The translations under genes were made by a program, and so were the position numbers. The notes beneath the pieces were generated by a model that was not told the origin of the DNA, searched no databases, and saw only the letters and a program-made list of their open reading frames with translations. A stretch of DNA of 54,971 bases from the NCBI GenBank assembly GCA_902523435.1, contig CABYZM010000005.1:1-54971 (forward strand), in the 5' to 3' direction. Of the stretch, positions 35,856-43,887 are shown piece by piece; the stretch's first letter is position 1, and each line of letters opens with the position of its first letter. The stretch comes from an uncultured SAR116 cluster alpha proteobacterium (GTDB taxonomy: Bacteria; Pseudomonadota; Alphaproteobacteria; Puniceispirillales; Puniceispirillaceae).

Positions 35856-35945
35856 AACTGGGGTTGCCGATTTTCTTTGGTAATTAGGTTTGGGTTTTGT
35901 TTGAGGGGCTGCGGCTGCGCGATCTTTGGCTCGTAGTACTTTGTT
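35856..35945 (+). repeat. separator repeat copy E, decayed
   Basis: ACTGGGGTTGCCGATTTTC, TTTGGTAATTAGGTTTGGG, GAGGGGCTGCGGCTGCGCG and ATCTTTGGCTCG follow the family order (closest to copy A) but the hairpin arms and promoter-like boxes are lost. It fills the gap between the ends of two convergent genes, where no promoter is needed. Confidence 0.5.
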
Positions 35946-35951
35946 GTTTTG

Positions 35952-37355
35952 TCATGCATCATATCGAGTATTCCCGCGTCTAGAAGGATCAATATTTAAT
36001 TCTTTGACCATTGGTTGATGTGCTCTTTGAGAGCAGCCTTCTCGAGGGCATAGATGACAGTTAATCCCAATCTTAGCAAAGACTCTTTTTTCTCGAGGAG
36101 CAAGGGGATTTGCATAGGAAAGTTTTTCAGCATGTTCTACCTTACAACCTAGTGACATCACTAGGCGGCGGTCCTGTGTTTCGCTGCTATGGGTTGGTCT
36201 TTCAGTTGTCCTGCTCAAAGTAAAAAACCTCTCGCCGTCGGTCATTTCTACAAACTGTGGAATAATAACTCCAGGTGTCCTAAATGCGGTATGCAAGTTC
36301 CATACTGGGCATGCGCCGCCGTATTGAGCAATTTGAAAAGCAGTAGCGTTGAAGCGTTTTGTCACATTACCTGCTTTATCGATGCGAAGGAAAAAGAAAG
36401 GTATGCCGCGACGCCCATTCCTTTGAAGAGTGGTTAATCGGTGACAAACTTGCTCAACTGAAACTCCAAACCGTATTGCAAGTCGGTCGATATCGTAGGC
36501 CACGTTCTCGGCCATAGATAAAAAGTCTTCGTAGGGCATTAACGCTGCTGCCGCGAAGTAATTCGCAAGTTCAACTTTGCAACGATTTATTGTTAAAGGG
36601 CTTTGCTCACCCATGTCTAAGATAATTTTGTTTAGGAGTGGTTCTTCTTCAATTAGACAAATTAAGTGCAGCAGCTGAAATTTTCGGTTAATGCTATCGA
36701 ACGCCTCAGAAAGCCAAATTTCTTTTCTTTCACGATTGAAAATTCTAAGGGTGTCACCCATCATTTCGACTTGTTTTATTTTTACCTGGATGTCGTGCTT
36801 CCTCTCTAGCCGTTCACAAATGAATAGATATTGGCTCTCTGTTTCTGAAGGAAGTGATTGAGTTAGTGTCTCTGCTGCATGCTCAAGTTTTGGAAAGTGA
36901 TTAAGATTATCGCGAAAAAAATCGTGGATAAGCGCCTCGCTGGAAACCTTGATGACTGATGTAGGCATGCCTTCGCCGCCAAGACGAGTCATTATATCCA
37001 CTAATTGCCTATGATCATTTAAGAGTTTGATAAAACTTGAGGCGAACTGTGGTGCGCTGTCAGCAACAGTTTGTAATTCGCGAGCACTGATTGAATTGTC
37101 ATTGAAAATTGGGTCATTGAGCGCCGATTTCAACTCTATTAGAGTTCGTTCATCGTCATCGTTAAGAATGTCGTGCCAGTCAACTCCATATTCCTCTAGA
37201 AGCCCTATGAGAATTCTTAAAGATAATGTCCTTTGATTATTTTCTATTTGATTTATATAGGCAGGGCTCACACCCAAACTTTCAGCCATTTGAGCTTGTG
37301 TATGGCCATGCTCACGTCTAAGCAGACGCAGTTTATTTCCCACAAAAGTTTTCAA
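35952..37355 (-). CDS. scfR: short-chain acyl-CoA responsive transcriptional regulator (ScfR/RamB-type, XRE HTH)
   Basis: A 467-residue regulator. Residues 6-60 are an XRE helix-turn-helix ('LRLLRREHGHTQAQMAESLG', 'VSPAYINQIENNQRTLSL'). The middle resembles the ImmA/IrrE region but lacks HExxH ('FQLLHLICLIEEE'). The C-terminal DUF2083-type part ends with 'CHLCPREGCSQRA', whose cysteines may bind a metal or cluster. Relatives regulate acetate/propionate or polyhydroxybutyrate metabolism in response to short-chain acyl-CoA. It is divergent from the aminotransferase and lies beside several CoA-ester genes, which it may control (inference). Confidence 0.85.
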   Translation of the reverse strand: MKTFVGNKLRLLRREHGHTQAQMAESLGVSPAYINQIENNQRTLSLRILIGLLEEYGVDWHDILNDDDERTLIELKSALNDPIFNDNSISARELQTVADSAPQFASSFIKLLNDHRQLVDIMTRLGGEGMPTSVIKVSSEALIHDFFRDNLNHFPKLEHAAETLTQSLPSETESQYLFICERLERKHDIQVKIKQVEMMGDTLRIFNRERKEIWLSEAFDSINRKFQLLHLICLIEEEPLLNKIILDMGEQSPLTINRCKVELANYFAAAALMPYEDFLSMAENVAYDIDRLAIRFGVSVEQVCHRLTTLQRNGRRGIPFFFLRIDKAGNVTKRFNATAFQIAQYGGACPVWNLHTAFRTPGVIIPQFVEMTDGERFFTLSRTTERPTHSSETQDRRLVMSLGCKVEHAEKLSYANPLAPREKRVFAKIGINCHLCPREGCSQRAHQPMVKELNIDPSRRGNTRYDA

Positions 37356-37480
37356 TGAAGTCTCTCCTAAAATTTTAACAAATTAACCATAATATATATT
37401 GTTATGTAAGCAACACACACATTAACATTATTTTTGATGTTTTTTCTAATTTTTTATTATATTGAGCATGTAGATTATTG
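37356..37480. promoter_or_regulatory. divergent control region between ScfR-type regulator and aminotransferase
   Basis: A very AT-rich 125-nt gap. It includes the 10-nt palindrome AATATATATT (37391-37400) and runs of T near 37430-37460. A regulator with an XRE domain usually binds such a gap. No ribosome site is evident before the aminotransferase ATG at 37481. The operator assignment is a guess. Confidence 0.35.
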
Positions 37481-38680
37481 ATGGAGGAAAAATTGACTGG
37501 TTATCATTGCCTTGCCATTCCAGGCCCAACAAACATGCCATTTGAGATTAGACAAGCTATGGAACTTCCATTGGAAGACCATCGTGCACCAGATTTTGGT
37601 GAATTCACATTGCCGCTTTTCAATGACTTACAGAAAATATTTAGAACACAAACCGGCCGAGTGTTTGTATTTCCCGGTTCCGGCACAGGTGGATGGGAAT
37701 CTGCTATTGCAAATACGCTGAGCGAGGGAGATAGAATTTTGACTTCGGTGTATGGACATTTCTCTCATTTGTGGGCTGATATGTGCAAACGTTTCAAACT
37801 AAACGTTGACACTATTAATCAAAATTGGGGTAAAGGAGTTCCACTCGAAAAGTATCGAGAGTTGTTAGAAAAAGATAAAGATCATTCGATTAAAGCTGTT
37901 TTAGTTTGTCACAACGAAACAGCTACTGGTGTAACGAGTGATGTAATGGGAGTGCGTCACATACTAGACGAATTATCCCATCCTGCACTGCTATTTGTTG
38001 ATGGAGTAAGCTCTATCGGTAGTCTAGAATTTCACATGGATTATTGGGGAATTGACGTTGCAGTTAGCGCTTCCCAAAAAGGCTTTATGATGCCTACAGG
38101 TCTTGCAATTGTGGGAGTGAGTAAAAAAGCTCTGTCATTGTGTGGCAAAGCGGATTTGCCAAGATGTTTTTTTGATTTTTCCGAAATGGCAAGAATGAAT
38201 GATGATGGATATTTCCCATACACCCCAGCCACTAATCTTTTACGTGGTCTTCGAGCGTCAGTGGATATGCTTTTGAAAGAAGGACTGGATAACGTGCACA
38301 AAAGGCACTTCAGGCTTGCAGAGGGCGTTAGAAGAGCAGTGGTCGCTTGGGGGTTGTCCACCTGTGCTGAAAGTCCAGAATTGTCTTCAGACACTGTGAC
38401 AGCTGTCAAAGTAAAGCCAGGCATCGATGCTAACGAAATAATCATGCACGCTTATTACGACTTCAAAGTTTCTTTGGGAGGTGGTTTGAGCATTCTTAAT
38501 GGAGATGTTTTTCGGATAGGACACCTTGGTTGGACGAATGAAACAATGATATTGCAAGCCCTTGGTGGAGTAGAATTAGCAATGTTAAAAAGCGGGGTTC
38601 TTTTCGAACCAGGTGCAGGTGTAGGAGCTGCCATACAACATTATTCAGGGACGAAAAGGTTGGTTTTGCAAGCGGCTTAA
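37481..38680 (+). CDS. class V aminotransferase, serine/alanine/aspartate-glyoxylate type
   Basis: A 399-residue PLP enzyme. 'LAIPGPTNMPFEIRQAM', 'VFVFPGSGTGGWESAIANTL', 'VCHNETATGVTSDV', 'LLFVDGVSSIGSLEFHMDYW' (Asp binding the PLP nitrogen), 'DVAVSASQKGFMMPTGLAIV' (PLP-binding Lys) and 'PATNLLRGLRASVDMLLKEG' are characteristic of serine-glyoxylate aminotransferases and of the beta-hydroxyaspartate-cycle enzyme BhcA. The amino donor cannot be told. Other Bhc genes are not adjacent, so serine-glyoxylate activity is the default. It is divergent from the ScfR-type regulator. Confidence 0.88.
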   Translation: MEEKLTGYHCLAIPGPTNMPFEIRQAMELPLEDHRAPDFGEFTLPLFNDLQKIFRTQTGRVFVFPGSGTGGWESAIANTLSEGDRILTSVYGHFSHLWADMCKRFKLNVDTINQNWGKGVPLEKYRELLEKDKDHSIKAVLVCHNETATGVTSDVMGVRHILDELSHPALLFVDGVSSIGSLEFHMDYWGIDVAVSASQKGFMMPTGLAIVGVSKKALSLCGKADLPRCFFDFSEMARMNDDGYFPYTPATNLLRGLRASVDMLLKEGLDNVHKRHFRLAEGVRRAVVAWGLSTCAESPELSSDTVTAVKVKPGIDANEIIMHAYYDFKVSLGGGLSILNGDVFRIGHLGWTNETMILQALGGVELAMLKSGVLFEPGAGVGAAIQHYSGTKRLVLQAA

Positions 38681-38725
38681 ATAAAACCAAATCGATGAAA
38701 TTGGAAACAGAAAAGAACTCATAAG

Positions 38726-38947
38726 ATGAAGCTTAACAAGAATTTTGAATTTGATATGAGAGATATTGATACCATTGAAATGGCATTGCGCAAAAAAGTT
38801 GCAGAGCTCTCTCAAAAATTAATGGATGGTGAGGGTAAATCAGGGGACTTGAGAGCCGAAATACGAGAGATGTCCGAATTGCTAGCTCGCATTCATCACC
38901 AAAAGAATTGGTATCGACCACCAGACGAGGTTTATGTAAGTGGTTGA
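38726..38947 (+). CDS. small hypothetical protein with predicted coiled coil
   Basis: A 73-residue protein starting 45 nt after the aminotransferase stop. Residues 12-58 ('DIDTIEMALRKKVAELSQKL', 'GDLRAEIREMSELLARIHHQ') look like two amphipathic helices. The tail is 'KNWYRPPDEVYVSG'. I do not recognise the family. Its position suggests co-transcription with the aminotransferase. No membrane segment and no Cys. Confidence 0.6.
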   Translation: MKLNKNFEFDMRDIDTIEMALRKKVAELSQKLMDGEGKSGDLRAEIREMSELLARIHHQKNWYRPPDEVYVSG

Positions 38948-39029
38948 GGGATGGTAGGAAGCTTAATTTGGATCACAGCTTGATAGTCACTTACTGACGT
39001 GAACATTTGAATGCTTTAAAATCAGTTAC

Positions 39030-39080
39030 CTGCACCCCGAAAATTGGAAGTTTGGGGGGGTGCAGAAAGGTTTGAACCCT
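39030..39080. repeat. GC-rich hairpin with tRNA-end-like sequence
   Basis: CTGCACCCC (39030-39038) pairs with GGGGTGCAG (39057-39065) around an 18-nt loop ending in a run of seven G. Read on the minus strand, 39057-39080 gives GGGTTCAAACC then TTTCTGCACCCC, similar to 18981-19007. Either a terminator-like structure or an attachment-site scar. It lies in the 427-nt gap ahead of separator copy B. Confidence 0.4.
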
Positions 39081-39174
39081 AACATATGCGCCAATCTGTG
39101 ACTGAATCTAGGAATATCAAGAGCTTTGCATATTAGCCCATATGGGCAACTATCAAAACCTTACTCGCAACCTT

Positions 39175-39342
39175 GCCTGAACCTAGTTCCAAGTTCCGTG
39201 GACCACGGACCGGGGTTACTGATTGCCTTTGGCAATCAGCTCTAGATATCTGATTGGGGGTGGGAGCTGTGGTTGGACGGTCTGCGGCTGTTAAACCGCG
39301 GACCTTTGATGGGTCGGCAGAGGTGTTCGGCCGTGGTTTTAT
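39175..39342 (+). repeat. separator repeat copy B, near-complete
   Basis: Three hairpins are visible: CCGTGG/CCACGG around one A (39196-39208), CTGATTGCC-ttt-GGCAATCAG (39219-39239), and GGTCTGCGG/CCGCGGACC (39279-39287 with 39296-39304, one T-G wobble). TCGGCA (39314-39319), 17 nt, TTTTAT (39337-39342) closes the unit 33 nt before the dehalogenase-like gene. It is about 85 percent like copy C over its last 100 nt by eye. Confidence 0.7.
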
Positions 39343-39374
39343 TTCTAACACTAATTGATATGATCAGAGGTCTT

Positions 39375-40274
39375 ATGATTCTTGCTCAAGAAACTTTTAA
39401 CGATACATGGCCCTTTAAACCAAATTTCTTTTCAGGAAATGGGTTCAAAATGCATTATGTTGATGAGGGCGAAGGGACACCAATAATTTGCTTACACGGA
39501 GAACCAACTTGGGGATATATTTATAGAAAGTTTATTCCGCCACTGTCTCGCGATAATCGGGTTATTGTGCCAGATCATATGGGATTTGGAAAAAGTGAGA
39601 CACCCCAAGATCGCGAATACACTTTAAAAACCCATGTAGATAATTTAGCTGGCCTCATTGAAAAATTAGAACTAACTGAGATTACCTTTGTCATGCAAGA
39701 TTGGGGTGGGCCCATTGGCGTTGCCTATGCTCTGCGAAACTCAGAACAGGTTTCACGATTTATATTTTTAAATACCGTGACTGGTTATGGTGGGATCCGT
39801 CAAACAGTTATTTCCCCATGGTTTCAATTTGTGGGAGAACTATATAACGCTGGAACTATTGAAGAGGTCCTTGGAAATATTGGAACGAGTTTAGTTTCCA
39901 TAATGCAACGTCTTGGACTGAAAACGAATGAAGCACTGGATCCCAATTGGGTAAGAGCCTATGCTTCCGCTTTTCCGGATAAAAATTCAGCAATTGGCGC
40001 AATTGAATTCCCTCTTGATGCACTACTTCGTCGAATAGTGCCATACGTCAAAGAAGGTTTTCCTCTGTTAGACGAAATAAAGAGTAAGCCAGCAATGCTT
40101 GCTGTTGGCATGGAGGATAATGCAATTGATCCGCAATATCAAATTGATGATTTCAAGAGTTTATATCCAAATGCACCAGTTGTTGAAATACCTGGCGCTG
40201 GACATTTTTGTCAGGAGGATGCTCCGCATGTTTTAATCCCTCTGATACAACAATTCCTTCAAATGACACGGTAG
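39375..40274 (+). CDS. haloalkane dehalogenase-like alpha/beta hydrolase
   Basis: A 299-residue hydrolase. His41-Gly-Glu-Pro-Thr-Trp ('LHGEPTWGYIYRKFIPPLS') is the dehalogenase oxyanion region. The nucleophile elbow 'FVMQDWGGPIG' has Asp109 followed by Trp110, the halide-binding Trp of haloalkane dehalogenases such as DhlA. 'PDHMGFGKSETP' and the catalytic His277 in 'IPGAGHFCQEDAP' fit. Epoxide hydrolases share the Asp but have a different second motif. AGAGG lies 5 nt before the ATG at 39375; the frame opens earlier inside the separator repeat. It sits right behind a promoter-like repeat. Confidence 0.85.
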   Translation: MILAQETFNDTWPFKPNFFSGNGFKMHYVDEGEGTPIICLHGEPTWGYIYRKFIPPLSRDNRVIVPDHMGFGKSETPQDREYTLKTHVDNLAGLIEKLELTEITFVMQDWGGPIGVAYALRNSEQVSRFIFLNTVTGYGGIRQTVISPWFQFVGELYNAGTIEEVLGNIGTSLVSIMQRLGLKTNEALDPNWVRAYASAFPDKNSAIGAIEFPLDALLRRIVPYVKEGFPLLDEIKSKPAMLAVGMEDNAIDPQYQIDDFKSLYPNAPVVEIPGAGHFCQEDAPHVLIPLIQQFLQMTR

Positions 40275-40347
40275 TCTTTATTATAAACTGTTTGCCGTAC
40301 ATTGCCCATAAAGCGTTAACCTTTGTTTGACTGATTTTCACTAGATT

Positions 40348-40507
40348 TCATTTTCTAGGCGTAACTAAGATTAAACCAATAACCACTATCACAAGATAGG
40401 ACCAAATCCCGCGGCTCTCCTCAAAAATTTATATTCCCAAAAACACGCCGATTAGTGGTTATCACATATCCAACCTGACTCGGAAAAACAGGCCTAAAAA
40501 GTGCCAC
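40348..40507 (-). pseudogene. broken C-terminal fragment of a DMT-family transporter
   Basis: On the minus strand 'VALFRPVFPSQVGYVITTN' is followed in another frame by 'IFEESRGIWSYLVIVVIGLI' and 'LVTPRK', ending at TGA 40348-40350. This matches the last ~50 residues of the intact transporter at 32159 ('VALFGSVFSSQVGYVVTLTG' through 'IIIGLALVTPRK') with at least one frameshift and one stop. It occupies much of the 445-nt gap after the dehalogenase-like gene; upstream parts of the gene are gone. The remaining gap shows only AT-rich sequence. Confidence 0.75.
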
Positions 40508-40719
40508 TTGTTTCCAATTAGTTTCTGGATTTATTAAAGTGTCGCTGCAATATTTTAGGATAAATAACTTATACGTATTATTACTCATATATATTTCATA
40601 AAGTTTGTGAGGGCAGGATTTAGCCAAATGAAATTAATCATTAAGAATATGTTCATAGCTTGGTTTTTTTCTTACTATCATTCACAGTTCTAAAAAATTA
40701 TTTTCTAATGAGAGAAAAC

Positions 40720-41073
40720 ATGGAAAAAAAGCGATACAATGCGGGACAGGTAATATTCAATGTGGGCGATGCAGCTGATGGGTTATATCTTATCGCCTCT
40801 GGGAGTGTTGGTGTGTATTTTCCAGGAAATCTATCATCTAACAAACCAGATATTACGCTTAAAGAAACAGAAATAATTGGCGAGATGGGAGTGATAGATT
40901 CAGAACTTAGGACTGCCACTGCAAGAGCCTATTCTGAGGTTGACGTTATCCACGTTACGAAAGAGGATTTTGAAAAAAAGCTAGCAGAAACTGATATTAT
41001 CATTAGGGGGGTCGTAGCAGTCTTGAGTGACCGCTTGCGTCAACTTCAAAAAAGGAGAGTGGGTCAGAATTAG
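40720..41073 (+). CDS. stand-alone cyclic-nucleotide-binding domain protein
   Basis: A 117-residue protein consisting of one CAP/PKA-type cNMP-binding domain and no DNA-binding domain. 'YNAGQVIFNVGDAADGLYLI' and 'GSVGVYFPG' form the beta-barrel. The phosphate-binding cassette 'EIIGEMGVIDSELRTATARA' retains Gly-Glu and the Arg that holds the cyclic phosphate. GAGAG precedes the ATG at 40720; an ATG at 40708 is possible. It faces two class III cyclase genes, so it likely reads out their cAMP (inference). Confidence 0.85.
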   Translation: MEKKRYNAGQVIFNVGDAADGLYLIASGSVGVYFPGNLSSNKPDITLKETEIIGEMGVIDSELRTATARAYSEVDVIHVTKEDFEKKLAETDIIIRGVVAVLSDRLRQLQKRRVGQN

Positions 41074-41286
41074 TCTCAGTGTTCATTAGTTTTTTGATTT
41101 ATCAGAAACAGACACAGTCGCTTTTCTATCTCTAGCGACACCAGTTCCACATTGTTAGAATTGGGTATTTCATTCAAACACCAAATTGACAGTGAATGTA
41201 AGACAAAAAACCTATTAATTAGGCTTATATAGAGCGGCGGCTTTGTGCATTGTTTAAAATAGCATTTTTGAAATTTCAAAAGCTCA

Positions 41287-42765
41287 CTAAACCAGTCGAC
41301 TTAGAATCTCAGAAATCAGCTTCATTGCTCGATCGTTATCTTCTATTTCATTTGGGTCAAAAGTTAATGAGAGGCCCGGGATTGATTTGACAAGCTTCGA
41401 TGAATAAGAGTCACTATTTGCCGAAAAACCTGAAACCTCATAGGTTTTTATTGGATAAGAAATTCCCTTTACTGAGATATCCTGTTTTTTGACACATTTC
41501 ATCTCATCTTTAACTAGAAGATAAGTGTCTTCCGATATTAAAATTTTGTTCGGCTCTGCGCTTGACTCAAGTCTTGATGCCAAATTGACACCATTCCCTA
41601 TAACGGTGTAATCTAAACGATCTTCTGAGCCAAAATTTCCAACTGTGCATACACCTGAGTGTATTCCTATTCTCGCGTTAAGAGAGCTAGCTATTCCTCT
41701 TTCCCGCCAACCCTCCCTCAAGGATTCTAATTTATCAAGCATCTCAAGCGCCATGGAGACACATGCGATTGCATCCTCTTTGTTTCCTTTACTTTCTGGA
41801 TCACCAAAAAATACTAAGATTGCATCACCAATATATTTATCTATAGTCCCGCCCCAATTGATAGCAATCCTAGACATCGCTGTTAAATATTCAGTCAAAA
41901 TTCCAGTCAATATCTCAGGTTCCAATTTTTCCGTTAAGTGTGTAAAACCCTGGAGATCACAGAAAAATACAGTGAGTGGCTTCCGCTGTGTTTGAATTTT
42001 TACATCTAATTCTCCAGAAAAAATTGAATCGTAAACTTGTGGGGAAAAATATTTTGAGAGTTTTTCGGACAGCGCGACCAATTCCTCTGTCCGGTCAGAC
42101 ACTTTTTTTTCCAAATTTAAGTTTAAGTCAGCTAACTCTGCATGGGCTCTGTCTAGTTCGCGTAAGCGTTGTTGTTCTAAATTGTAAAGTTTGGCATTTT
42201 GAAGTGCGCTAGCTGCCTGATTAGCTAATATTTTAATGATAAGCTCATCTGACTTATCAAAAATATTTACCCTATCACTTTCAACTGAAAACACTCCTAT
42301 AAGCTCGTTTTCTATCAACATTGGGATCGCCACTTGACTTTCGGCATTGTGAAGGCCTGGTAAAACTATTTCATCCAAAGGTTTTCTTTTGTTCAATGGC
42401 TGGACTTGCTCTTTGATCGCGTTAACGTATTGTTTTTGCGCGCCCATATTACCCATTCGCATTAACTTTTTCTTTTTGGCTACCATGCCTATTACACCAA
42501 CGCCAATTTTCACCTCTGCTCCAATACCCTGGTCATCGTAGCCATAAGTTGCAATTACTTTGAGGGAGCTTTCATTCTGATCTACTAAAAGTATCATGGA
42601 GTGTTCGAAGTCAAAATACTCATGCATACTTTCCAGCATAGTATTGGCTATCGCATCCATATCCAATGATTTGTTTATTTTGGATGCAACTTTTTCAATA
42701 ATATTGATTTCGTTATTTCGACGTTCTAACAGACGTTTTACATCGTCGATGTCATTTTCATGCAT
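41287..42765 (-). CDS. GAF-domain class III adenylate cyclase
   Basis: A 492-residue cytosolic protein: GAF domain at about 30-185 ('VGVIGMVAKKKKLMRMGNMG', 'VLPGLHNAESQVAIPML'), a coiled coil at about 190-235, and a class III cyclase domain at about 262-440. The cyclase has the metal-binding Asp in 'VFFCDLQGFTHLTEKLE', 'DKYIGDAILVFFGDPE' with the adenine-selecting Lys, and 'DYTVIGNGVNLASRLES' with the transition-state Asn and Arg. These predict cAMP formation. The start is ATG 42765 with GGAG upstream. It lies 63 nt after the PPOX-like gene on the same strand. Confidence 0.88.
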   Translation of the reverse strand: MHENDIDDVKRLLERRNNEINIIEKVASKINKSLDMDAIANTMLESMHEYFDFEHSMILLVDQNESSLKVIATYGYDDQGIGAEVKIGVGVIGMVAKKKKLMRMGNMGAQKQYVNAIKEQVQPLNKRKPLDEIVLPGLHNAESQVAIPMLIENELIGVFSVESDRVNIFDKSDELIIKILANQAASALQNAKLYNLEQQRLRELDRAHAELADLNLNLEKKVSDRTEELVALSEKLSKYFSPQVYDSIFSGELDVKIQTQRKPLTVFFCDLQGFTHLTEKLEPEILTGILTEYLTAMSRIAINWGGTIDKYIGDAILVFFGDPESKGNKEDAIACVSMALEMLDKLESLREGWRERGIASSLNARIGIHSGVCTVGNFGSEDRLDYTVIGNGVNLASRLESSAEPNKILISEDTYLLVKDEMKCVKKQDISVKGISYPIKTYEVSGFSANSDSYSSKLVKSIPGLSLTFDPNEIEDNDRAMKLISEILSRLV

Positions 42766-42828
42766 CAAAATGAGGCTCCATATTCATCTGGAAACACCAC
42801 CATAACCATGAAACCTGGCAGCTGCTTT

Positions 42829-43218
42829 TCAATTTGTTTTTATAATTGACAGCACTTTATAAATGTCTGCACCTTTCAATTCAAAAATTCCAGACATTCC
42901 AGTCATGGAGGCGATTGCTTCGAGTTTCATATCCATTTCATCAAATAGGTCGCCATCACTCTCAGTACGCGCATATTGTAGCTCTAAATTAAACATATCA
43001 AAATTCTCAGGATTTAAAATTGTAGCGTAAGCAAAGGGATTTTGACTGATGTTTTTTTTTGTCTTATTGAAAAATTGAAATGACAATGCAACCTCATTTG
43101 CACTTACATACCATATTTGAGAGATGACGGTTGTATTAGGTTCGCCTTCGCTTGATGACGTGGTAATCCAACTTGGAAACATACCTTGGAGAGCTGGAAG
43201 ATGTTCTTCATTAATCAT
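42829..43218 (-). CDS. FMN-binding split-barrel (pyridoxamine 5'-phosphate oxidase-like) protein
   Basis: A 129-residue protein of the PPOX-like superfamily: 'PSWITTSSSEGEPNTTVISQ', 'VALSFQFFNKTKKNISQNPF', 'ELQYARTESDGDLFDEMDMK' and 'MTGMSGIFELKGADIYKVL'. From memory, this same sequence block is found at the N-terminus of longer proteins that continue into GAF and cyclase or kinase domains. Here the GAF-cyclase is the next gene, so this is a split version. It probably binds FMN or a related cofactor and could sense redox or flavin state. Confidence 0.82.
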   Translation of the reverse strand: MINEEHLPALQGMFPSWITTSSSEGEPNTTVISQIWYVSANEVALSFQFFNKTKKNISQNPFAYATILNPENFDMFNLELQYARTESDGDLFDEMDMKLEAIASMTGMSGIFELKGADIYKVLSIIKTN

Positions 43219-43236
43219 AGAATTTCTCAGAATTAC

Positions 43237-43689
43237 CTAGACTTGCTTGCCTGCGTCTGGTCCAGGCGTTTGGATAAAAATTTTATTCACTTTAAATACT
43301 ACCGTTACGTTTGGAGTTCTCAACCAATATCTATCTGCTAAATCTTGCGTGATCCCTAATGCAGCGAAGGGTTCGTAAATCCCATGCCTTAATTTATCAC
43401 AGACAAATTTTTCGTTTTCTTGAACATCCCGTAACGCTGTTACAGGTCCTTTTATATTATAAGCTTCATGGCTAATAGCACCTACAAAAAGGCTGACCAT
43501 TGAGCCAACAACCAAATTATTTAAGAATGGCTCGCTGGACTCTCTATTAAGACAACAAGATATCTCCTCAGAATCCCGATTGTAAATGACACCCAAAACA
43601 TCAGAATGAAATGGTCTCAAAGATGAAGAAACACATCCTATGTGTCCAATACCAGTCGTTAACACTTCATGTATCTTATCAGTGACCAT
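43237..43689 (-). CDS. putative second FMN split-barrel protein
   Basis: A 150-residue protein, start placed at ATG 43689. 'EVLTTGIGHIGCVSSSLRPF', 'VLGVIYNRDSEEISCCLNRE' and 'GSMVSLFVGAISHEAYNIKG' suggest the flavin split-barrel fold, and 'VTVVFKVNKIFIQTPGPDAG' is a typical late strand. The family call is from pattern only. It ends 18 nt before the PPOX-like gene, so the two and the GAF-cyclase form one leftward operon. The open frame extends 27 codons further upstream but with unlikely composition. Confidence 0.55.
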   Translation of the reverse strand: MVTDKIHEVLTTGIGHIGCVSSSLRPFHSDVLGVIYNRDSEEISCCLNRESSEPFLNNLVVGSMVSLFVGAISHEAYNIKGPVTALRDVQENEKFVCDKLRHGIYEPFAALGITQDLADRYWLRTPNVTVVFKVNKIFIQTPGPDAGKQV

Positions 43690-43887
43690 AAAAAATGATT
43701 GATCAAAACATGTAAAATGAAAACCCCAGAACCAGATAATTACCAAATGGTAGTAAGTGAAAATTTCCAAAGATAAATGGAACGTTCGGCAGCGGTGGTG
43801 CCGGCTGAGAACATGGCCGTGAATAATAAAAATAAAACGGTTGTATCAAGACTCAAGAAGAACGATTGTTCACTGAAAGAAATTGTC

